Source of the DNA: Catellatospora sichuanensis
Lineage (GTDB): Bacteria; Actinomycetota; Actinomycetes; Mycobacteriales; Micromonosporaceae
Direction: 5' to 3'
DNA: 64,000 nucleotides
Assembly (NCBI RefSeq): GCF_007483665.1
Contig: NZ_VIQO01000010.1
Location: 124,001-188,000, forward strand
Below, in pieces: positions 63,825-64,000 of the stretch (positions within the stretch are counted from its first letter, which is position 1; every line of letters starts with the position of its first letter). Below the pieces are notes generated by a model, which saw only the letters and a program-made list of their open reading frames with translations, searched no databases and was not told where the DNA came from. A program made the translations under genes and the position numbers.

Positions 63825-64000
63825 GTGTCGACACCCCGTGACCCTCTGCTGGGCCGCCACCGTGAAATCCGACAGCGCAGCGGCCCGGCCCGGCTGCTGG
63901 CCGTCCACTCCCGAAAGATCGCGATCGGCGTGCTCTGCGCCGCCGTCCTCGGCGCGGTCGGTTACGGCCTCGCCGGGAACAACGCCCCCGCATCCGTCGC
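63825..64000 (+). CDS. N-terminus of a membrane-anchored or secreted protein (partial)
   Basis: 58 codons are visible before the window ends. The GTG at 63825 has GAAGGGA 7 nt upstream. A ~30-residue basic tail (RHREIRQRSGPARLLAVHSRK) is followed by one hydrophobic segment (IAIGVLCAAVLGAVGYGLAG), typical of a type II anchor or uncleaved signal. The product cannot be assigned from this piece. Its structured leader resembles those often found before resuscitation-promoting-factor-like genes, but that is speculation. Confidence 0.6.
   Translation, partial: MSTPRDPLLGRHREIRQRSGPARLLAVHSRKIAIGVLCAAVLGAVGYGLAGNNAPASV

Overview
The window is high-GC actinobacterial chromosome with third codon positions almost all G or C. 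It suggests the Micromonosporaceae (Micromonospora, Actinoplanes or Catellatospora type). Signs are a SigE-family sigma factor, a GuaB1-type GMP reductase, acyl-CoA carboxylase with an epsilon subunit, a mycosin, LpdA, and intergenic hairpins built on AAGGGCACCTT/AAGGTGCCCTT. That placement is inference. I saw no rRNA, tRNA, CRISPR array, intact insertion sequence or prophage. Most of the window reads as core chromosome.

Layout. 1-2.8 kb (minus): an edge-truncated protein whose N-terminus resembles an IS110-family transposase with its catalytic acids lost, behind an acidic conserved protein. 2.9-6.4 kb: cydD-cydC exporter. 6.5-10.4 kb: a membrane-tethered SigE-type sigma factor, an acyl-CoA dehydrogenase and a membrane protein. 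10.5-13.8 kb: deoC, an aldehyde dehydrogenase and a truncated pseudo-dehydrogenase (deoxyribose catabolism). 13.9-18.8 kb: a GT4 glycosyltransferase, upp, a methyltransferase and a polytopic membrane protein. 19-22.6 kb: a phosphosugar mutase and a receptor Ser/Thr kinase. 22.8-24.3 kb: a methylmalonyl-CoA-mutase-type large subunit. 24.7-32.3 kb: an M20 amidohydrolase, a DUF4349 lipoprotein, a metallo-beta-lactamase-fold enzyme, an exonuclease, an SCO6745-like protein, a double GNAT, a gamma-glutamylcyclotransferase and LpdA. 32.5-38.5 kb: a permuted ATP-grasp/alpha-E/transglutaminase cluster, a Fic AMPylase with a striking promoter palindrome, and guaB1. 38.8-44.5 kb: the biotinylated carboxylase alpha subunit, a PadR regulator with a DrrAB-like ABC exporter, and an MFS transporter. 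44.6-52.1 kb (minus): the carboxylase beta subunit, an NYN ribonuclease, the epsilon subunit, three type VII secretion-associated genes ending in a mycosin, maf and an O-methyltransferase. 52.3-57.2 kb: a membrane protein, birA, a secreted protein, a PH-domain membrane protein and two GtrA proteins. 57.2-60 kb: a 933-residue sigma/anti-sigma/receptor fusion. 60.4-64 kb: pckG, an Rrf2 regulator, a cis-prenyltransferase and the start of a membrane-anchored protein.

How the genes connect. Carboxylase alpha, beta and epsilon, the biotin ligase BirA and the mutase form a propionyl/methylmalonyl-CoA module. A shared 14-bp palindrome, TGAACG(A/C)NCGTTCA, sits on the core promoters of the alpha-subunit, beta-subunit and mutase genes, which implies one regulator. 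Many genes appear leaderless: a TAnnnT -10 hexamer ends 6-7 nt before the start codon. Several distinct intergenic dyad-repeat families occur, four of them in two or three copies and some with conserved loops. These repeats, the degenerate IS110-like protein, the two membrane-spanning sigma factors and the compact type VII cassette are the points most worth following up.
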